Source: Lachnospiraceae bacterium (GTDB taxonomy: Bacteria > Bacillota > Clostridia > Lachnospirales > Lachnospiraceae). From it: a stretch of DNA of 64,000 nt. The position numbers and the translations under genes are program-made. The notes under the pieces are model-generated. The model ran no database searches. It worked only from the letters and a program-made list of their open reading frames with translations, and was not told the DNA's origin. Positions 60,012 to 64,000 of this stretch are shown here, piece by piece. Location of the stretch: NCBI GenBank assembly GCA_025758065.1, contig CP107199.1, positions 2,515,501-2,579,500 on the forward strand. Direction: 5' to 3'. Positions within the stretch are counted from its first letter, which is position 1; each line of letters starts with the position of its first letter.

Positions 60012-60050
60012 CCTGATGTCATTCTCCCAGGGCCCTGAGAACCCGTCAGG
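60012..60050 (+). promoter_or_regulatory. Compact nested hairpin in the leader of the ECF S-component gene
   Basis: CCTGA/TCAGG outer stem, TTCTC/GAGAA inner stem and AGGGCCCT at the tip, just before the ribosome site AGAGAGG. It does not match a riboswitch class I know. Confidence 0.4.
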
Positions 60051-60064
60051 AAGAGAGGAAAAGG

Positions 60065-60613
60065 ATGATGAGTATGAACACAAAACAGACAGCTGCGGTT
60101 TCAAAAAGCGGATACAACACAAAAGAACTTGTTTTAGATGCAATGTTTATTGCACTGACCTATGTATTTACAGCATTTGTAAATGTAAGACTGCCTATTG
60201 CAGCAAACGGCGGGCTGATCCATTTAGGAAATGTACCCTTATTTATCTGTGCGATCCTGTTAGGAAAGCGCACTGGTATGTTAGCAGGTGCTTTTGGTAT
60301 GGGATTATTTGACCTGTTATCCGGCTGGACTGCATGGGCGCCATTTACATTTATCATTGTAGGTGCTATGGGTTACGTAGTAGGTGCCATGACAGAAGGT
60401 CACCACAGTACAGCAAGAGATGCAGCAGCCATTGCAGCAGCCTGTGTGATCAAAGTAGCAGGTTATTATATTGCAGAAGTGATCATTTACCACAATCTGT
60501 TTGCTCCTGTAGCTTCTATTCCCGGAAATCTGGTGCAGATCGGTACAGCAGCAGTGATCGTTCTTATATGTGTAGAGCAGCTTCGTAAGGTACTTCGTCC
60601 TATTCTTAAATAA
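60065..60613 (+). CDS. ECF transporter S component, probable vitamin B6-type substrate
   Basis: 182 residues with five to six membrane helices: LVLDAMFIALTYVFTAFVNV RL, LIHLGNVPLFICAILLGKRT G, GAFGMGLFDLLSGWTAWAPF T, and an AAACVIKVAGYYIAEVIIYH helix. This is the S-component pattern of energy-coupling-factor transporters (DUF3816/PdxU-like group). The energising EcfA/T genes are not here, as usual for group II. Its partner gene is a pyridoxamine-pyruvate-aminotransferase-like enzyme, which suggests a B6 vitamer as substrate. Several ATGs open the frame; the first is kept because of AGAGAGG. Confidence 0.75.
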   Translation: MMSMNTKQTAAVSKSGYNTKELVLDAMFIALTYVFTAFVNVRLPIAANGGLIHLGNVPLFICAILLGKRTGMLAGAFGMGLFDLLSGWTAWAPFTFIIVGAMGYVVGAMTEGHHSTARDAAAIAAACVIKVAGYYIAEVIIYHNLFAPVASIPGNLVQIGTAAVIVLICVEQLRKVLRPILK

Positions 60614-60693
60614 GACGGACCTTTCGGGAGAAATATATACGAAAGAAGTATATACGTACGAGAGAACATATATAAGAGAAGGGAGACACTGCT

Positions 60694-61827
60694 ATGTACG
60701 ATATCATGACACCTGGCCCCACACAGGTAAGGGAAAATGTACGGCAGGCCCGTGCGCTTGCCTGCACTAATCCAGACCTGGATGCGGATTTTTACGATTT
60801 TTATAAGGAGACCTGTGAAGAGATCAGTGAACTCCTTTATACAAAAAATGAGACCCTGATCCTGGACGGGGAAGGCATTTTAGGACTGGAAGCAGCCTGT
60901 GCCACTCTCACAGAAAAAGGTGACCGGGTGCTGGTAATGGATAATGGAGAATATGGAAAGGGATTTGCCGGTTTCGTGACCATGTATGGTGGAGAACCAG
61001 TCCTTTATTCCACGGACTACCATAACGCCTTTGATGTAAAGGCATTAGAAAAATATCTGGAAAAAGACCATGATTTTAAATATGCTGCCTTAGTACACTG
61101 CGATACCCCAAGCGGTATGTTAAATGATGTTTCAAAGCTTTGTCCGCTGTTAAAGAAATATGGTATCCTGACTCTGGTGGATTCGGTTTCTGCCATGTTC
61201 GGAGAAGAAATGCGTGTGGATGATTACCAGATCGATCTTCTCTGCGGCGGCTCCCAAAAGGCAGTTTCAGCACCTCCGGGATTAAGCTTTGTGACCATCA
61301 GTGATGATGCATATAAGGCAATGCGCTCCAGAAAGACACCGGTTGCATCTTTTTATGCAAATATCTTGGCGTTTGATGGCTATTATGAGAAGCAGTGGTT
61401 TCCATATACAATGCCCATCAGTGATATCTATGGTCTGCGTCAGGCTTTTGATAATATTAAAAATGATCCGGACATGTTAGAACGTCACAGAAAGATCGGT
61501 GAAGCAGTAAGAGCTGCGGTAGTGGAAGCAGGACTGGAATTATATCAGGAGACCGGTTTTTCCAATACAGTCACTGTATTTAATGTTCCGCAAGGGACCA
61601 CAGACACAGCTATCCTTACGGCTATGAAGGAAAAATGCAATATCATGTTAGCCGGTTCCTTTGGTGCTTTTGCAGGGAAAGTGATCCGTATCGGCCATGT
61701 GGGAGAAAATGCTTATCCTGAAAAAGTAGAAGCAGTTATGTCGGGACTGGATAAAGTATTTGCGGATTTAGGAATTACCTTAAAATGCAGCCTGAAAGAT
61801 GCTTATAATAAGAGAATGAACGGATAA
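60694..61827 (+). CDS. Class V aminotransferase, pyridoxamine-pyruvate aminotransferase-like
   Basis: 377 residues. Fold-type I PLP enzyme with cofactor Lys in CGGSQKAVSAPPGLSFV. Features match pyridoxamine-pyruvate aminotransferase: GEGILGLEAACATL, NGEYGKGFAGF, HCDTPSGMLND, VDSVSAMFG and the IGHVGENAYPE end. These enzymes convert pyridoxamine and pyruvate to pyridoxal and alanine. Alanine-glyoxylate or 2-aminoethylphosphonate aminotransferase are alternatives in the same family. It lies 80 bases after the S-component gene, likely the same operon, with AAGGGAG before the ATG. Salvage of a B6 vitamer is inferred. Confidence 0.75.
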   Translation: MYDIMTPGPTQVRENVRQARALACTNPDLDADFYDFYKETCEEISELLYTKNETLILDGEGILGLEAACATLTEKGDRVLVMDNGEYGKGFAGFVTMYGGEPVLYSTDYHNAFDVKALEKYLEKDHDFKYAALVHCDTPSGMLNDVSKLCPLLKKYGILTLVDSVSAMFGEEMRVDDYQIDLLCGGSQKAVSAPPGLSFVTISDDAYKAMRSRKTPVASFYANILAFDGYYEKQWFPYTMPISDIYGLRQAFDNIKNDPDMLERHRKIGEAVRAAVVEAGLELYQETGFSNTVTVFNVPQGTTDTAILTAMKEKCNIMLAGSFGAFAGKVIRIGHVGENAYPEKVEAVMSGLDKVFADLGITLKCSLKDAYNKRMNG

Positions 61828-61874
61828 AGACATAAAAGAACAGAGATTGAAGGATAAAAGGATAAATGCAGGAA

Positions 61875-61907
61875 AAGGGGTCAGAAATGGCCCCTTATTC
61901 TTTTTTT
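61875..61907. terminator. Terminator between aminotransferase and DUF378 gene
   Basis: AAGGGGTC/GGCCCCTT stem, then TATTCTTTTTTT. It overlaps the end of the convergent DUF378 gene. Confidence 0.85.
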
Positions 61908-62092
61908 GCATAAAAACTGATAAGATATACACCACATATGCCCACAATAGTATAGATGATCCGCGATAATAATGTCATGCTTCCAAATAGAAATGCAACA
62001 AGATCAAACTTAAAAAGACCGATCAGCCCCCAGTTTACAGCTCCGATGATAGATAAGGTGAGAGCTACAGCGTCAAGTGCCGTATTTTTCAT
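61895..62092 (-). CDS. DUF378 small membrane protein
   Basis: 65 residues, two membrane helices. The family pattern is complete: ALTLSIIGAVNWGLIGLFKF DLVA, then RIIYTIVGICGVYLI. DUF378 proteins are common in Firmicutes and have no established function. AGGAGG precedes the ATG. Stands alone between the aminotransferase terminator and a miniature element. Confidence 0.92.
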   Translation of the reverse strand: MKNTALDAVALTLSIIGAVNWGLIGLFKFDLVAFLFGSMTLLSRIIYTIVGICGVYLISFYAKKE

Positions 62093-62117
62093 GGTAGTTT
62101 ACCTCCTTATACGTAGA

Positions 62118-62280
62118 ATGTCCTCTCGGAGTCTTTCCTGCACCTGCCTTTGCGGCCGATTTTCCGCCAGTCGTACCCGGATTTCAGAAGCGGACGCAAC
62201 GCCAACGCCTCACAAATTTGGGCATAACTGACAAAAAATCTTCTCGCAAAATCAGGCACAGAAAGATTCCGGGAGTACAT
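62118..62280 (+). repeat. Miniature inverted-repeat element, family 1, long copy (163 bp)
   Basis: Left end ATGTCCTCTCGGAGTCTTT, right end inverted ATGTACTCCCGGAATCTTT. Shares left and right parts with 16,208-16,298 but keeps an extra 72-base middle (CGATTTTCCGCCAG onward). It lies between the DUF378 and MATE genes. Confidence 0.8.
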
Positions 62281-62417
62281 TAGACAGTATGGATCAAAAA
62301 GAGGAAAAATATACGAAAAAAAGAGAAAAAACCAATGACAGCGGGCAGACACTGTGCTAATATAATGTGCACAGTAAAATGTAAATGATCAGTCTTGAAG
62401 GTGAAAGGTAGAAGATT

Positions 62418-63770
62418 ATGGAACAGGATATGACCAGAGGCAACCCATTGTCAGTTATTTTTATGTTTACATTGCCTCTTGCAATTGGAAATATTTTCCA
62501 ACAGCTTTATAATATGGCAGATACCATCATTGTAGGCCGCTTTGTTGGAGCAGATGCCTTAGCAGCAGTTGGCTCCACGGGAACGATTATGTTTTTGCTT
62601 AATGGCTTTGCCCAGGGGATCACTGCCGGTTTCTCTGTTTTAACGGCCCAGAGATTTGGCGCAGGAAAAAAGGATGCAGTAAAACAAAGCGTTACCAATG
62701 GTATTTTATTATCCATTATAGGAGCCATTTTACTTACAGTTTTAGGTTGTGCTATTATGGATCCGCTGCTGCATCTGATGAACACTCCCGATGATATTTT
62801 TGATATGGCTTATACTTATATCACTTTGATCAGTCTGGGAATGATCGCCAATGTATTTTATAATCTGTTTTCTTCCTATTTACGGGCAGTTGGAAACAGT
62901 AAAGCGCCCTTATTTTTCCTGGTATTTTCCGCCTGCTTAAACGTAGGTCTGGATCTTTTCTTTATTGTTGTTTTGAAAATGGGAGTTGCAGGAGCTGCCT
63001 GGGCTACTAATCTGTCACAGGCTATCTCCGCTTTGTTATGTATTGTATACATATATTGTAAGGTTCCTGCCCTGGTGCCGGAAAAAAAACACTGGCGTCT
63101 TACTGCCGGTGATACCCGTTACCAGATGCAGATGGGTATCCCTATGGCTTTACAGTTTGCCATTACCTCTTCCGGCACTATGATCATGCAGTCAGCCATT
63201 AATTTGTTTGGCTCAGAAGCAGTGGCAGCTTATACTGCAGCCTGCAAGGTACATAGCCTTCTGACCCAGGGGATGGTGGCAATGGGACAGACCATGGCAG
63301 TTTACAGCGGACAGAACTATGGAAAAGGGGATTATGGGCGCATCCGTGCCGGTGTGAAAGCGGCTCTTATTATTGAATTTATTTATTCTGTGGTATCTGC
63401 AGTGGCTGTTTCTCTTTTATTAGGAGTCACACTGGGGCTGTTTTTCTCCGGAGACGTGGATCTTACAGCCATGATGCCATGGGCAAGAACCTATATTACA
63501 ATATGCACTTTGTTTTATATTCCCCTCAGTACGATTTTTATTTTCCGCAATACCATGCAGGGCTGTGGCTATGGATTTTTGCCTATGATGGGAGGAGTGG
63601 TAGAGCTGGTGGCAAGAATGCTGGTGGCAATGATCGCCATGAGAGTCCACAGCTATGCACTTTCCTGCTTCTGCGACCCGGCTGCATGGATCAGTGCCGG
63701 CTTGTTTACAGGTGTATCTTATCTTTTCGTAATGAAGAAGATAAAAGCTACGTTATCTCCGAAAGGTTAA
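62418..63770 (+). CDS. MATE-family efflux transporter
   Basis: 450 residues, twelve membrane segments in two related halves: first half FTLPLAIGNIFQQLYNMADT IIVGRFVGADALAAVGSTG, second half IPMALQFAITSSGTMIMQSA INLFGSEAVAAYTAACKV. MATE proteins export organic cations or drugs with Na+ or H+ (DinF/NorM-like branch). AAGGTGAAAGG precedes the ATG. The AlkD-like gene begins four bases after the stop. Confidence 0.95.
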   Translation: MEQDMTRGNPLSVIFMFTLPLAIGNIFQQLYNMADTIIVGRFVGADALAAVGSTGTIMFLLNGFAQGITAGFSVLTAQRFGAGKKDAVKQSVTNGILLSIIGAILLTVLGCAIMDPLLHLMNTPDDIFDMAYTYITLISLGMIANVFYNLFSSYLRAVGNSKAPLFFLVFSACLNVGLDLFFIVVLKMGVAGAAWATNLSQAISALLCIVYIYCKVPALVPEKKHWRLTAGDTRYQMQMGIPMALQFAITSSGTMIMQSAINLFGSEAVAAYTAACKVHSLLTQGMVAMGQTMAVYSGQNYGKGDYGRIRAGVKAALIIEFIYSVVSAVAVSLLLGVTLGLFFSGDVDLTAMMPWARTYITICTLFYIPLSTIFIFRNTMQGCGYGFLPMMGGVVELVARMLVAMIAMRVHSYALSCFCDPAAWISAGLFTGVSYLFVMKKIKATLSPKG

Positions 63771-63774
63771 TAAT

Positions 63775-64000
63775 ATGACAGACATTCAGAAACGCTTATT
63801 TGAATTACAAGATATGGCATACAGGGATTTTCACAGCGGGCTGATCCCAGAACTGCCAAAAGAACATTTTATCGGCATCCGGGTACCAGTCCTTAAAAAG
63901 TTTGCCAAAGAATATAAAAAGGAGGCAGAGGCAGAAGTATTTTTAAAGCAGCTGCCCCATACCTACTATGAAGAGTATATGCTTCATGGATTATTGATCG
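63775..64000 (+). CDS. AlkD-like DNA alkylation repair protein, cut by window end
   Basis: First 75 codons only: IQKRLFELQDMAYRDFHSGL, IGIRVPVLKKFAKEYKKE, then EEYMLHGLLI. This matches the start of the AlkD/DNA-alkylation-repair HEAT-repeat family (the GVRxPxLRxxAK motif and the EExxLxGLLI motif). These glycosylases remove alkylated bases. AAAGG precedes the ATG; coupling to the MATE gene is likely. Confidence 0.85.
   Translation, partial: MTDIQKRLFELQDMAYRDFHSGLIPELPKEHFIGIRVPVLKKFAKEYKKEAEAEVFLKQLPHTYYEEYMLHGLLI

Noticed and set aside
62107..62352. 81-codon minus-strand frame upstream of the MATE gene
   Set aside because: Covers the family-1 miniature element and shows no family signature.

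Overview
The window looks like chromosome of a motile, low-to-mid GC Firmicute, most likely a Lachnospiraceae (Clostridium cluster XIVa type). The reasons are the FlgM-FlgN-FlgK-FlgL-(DUF6470)-FliW flagellar order, a FliK-like/FlhB-tail gene pair, choline-binding wall repeats, a gap-pgk-tpiA-gpmI glycolytic run, an ECF-type vitamin transporter, AGCS amino-acid symporters and strong AGGAGG ribosome sites. Taxonomy is inferred from content only.

Layout. 1-11,100: late flagellar genes. flgM, flgN, flgK, flgL, a DUF6470-like remnant and fliW read leftward; a FliK-like protein, a FlhB C-tail homologue, two secreted choline-binding-repeat proteins, a lytic transglycosylase and two flagellins read rightward. 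11,150-11,910: an IS200-type element whose tail looks like a structured RNA. 11,950-24,200: a family-2 glycosyltransferase, a C39-like peptidase, cheA-cheW-cheR-cheB, a glycerophosphotransferase-like protein, an EAL phosphodiesterase and a chemoreceptor. 24,300-27,490: an A/T-rich licD - licC/licA fusion - tarI-like cassette for CDP-choline-type chemistry. 27,490-33,650: a graveyard of mobile DNA (orphan IS605 right end/omega-RNA-like relic, ISAs1 relic, Rpn nuclease, IS1634-type element flanked by a perfect 284-bp duplication). 33,460-40,200: LysR/antiporter/MgtC, tRNA-Ser, an ECF sigma/anti-sigma pair, an amidase and HisK. 40,500-45,500: gap, pgk, tpiA, gpmI. 45,700-47,400: two truncated genes fused head to head. 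47,490-50,500: tyrosine phenol-lyase and an AGCS symporter beside a GntR regulator. 51,500-64,000: DegV, histidine kinase, GerMN lipoprotein, comEC, GNAT, a Lon-like AAA+ protein, an S-component plus pyridoxamine-pyruvate-aminotransferase-like pair, DUF378, MATE and the start of an AlkD-like gene.

How it fits together. Seven flagellar, chemotaxis or surface-modification transcription units carry a sigma-28-type site with exact N15 spacing (TTAT in six, CAAT in one, then a GCCGATAA-like -10). This ties the glycerophosphotransferase-like gene to the flagellar regulon. The main flagellin leader has several GGA motifs, as expected for FliW/CsrA control. The glycosyltransferase, glycerophosphotransferase-like protein, LicD, LicC-LicA and TarI-like enzyme, together with three proteins carrying choline-binding repeats, suggest that a phosphocholine or related phosphodiester decorates the flagellum or cell wall here and is read by the choline-binding proteins. 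This is the most interesting biological hypothesis in the window.

Non-coding mobile structure is rich: two small inverted-repeat element families (a 91/163-bp family and a 167-bp family with two near-identical copies), a third short hairpin repeat, and the end of comEC and the cheW stop both overlapping such repeats. No CRISPR array, rRNA or prophage was seen.
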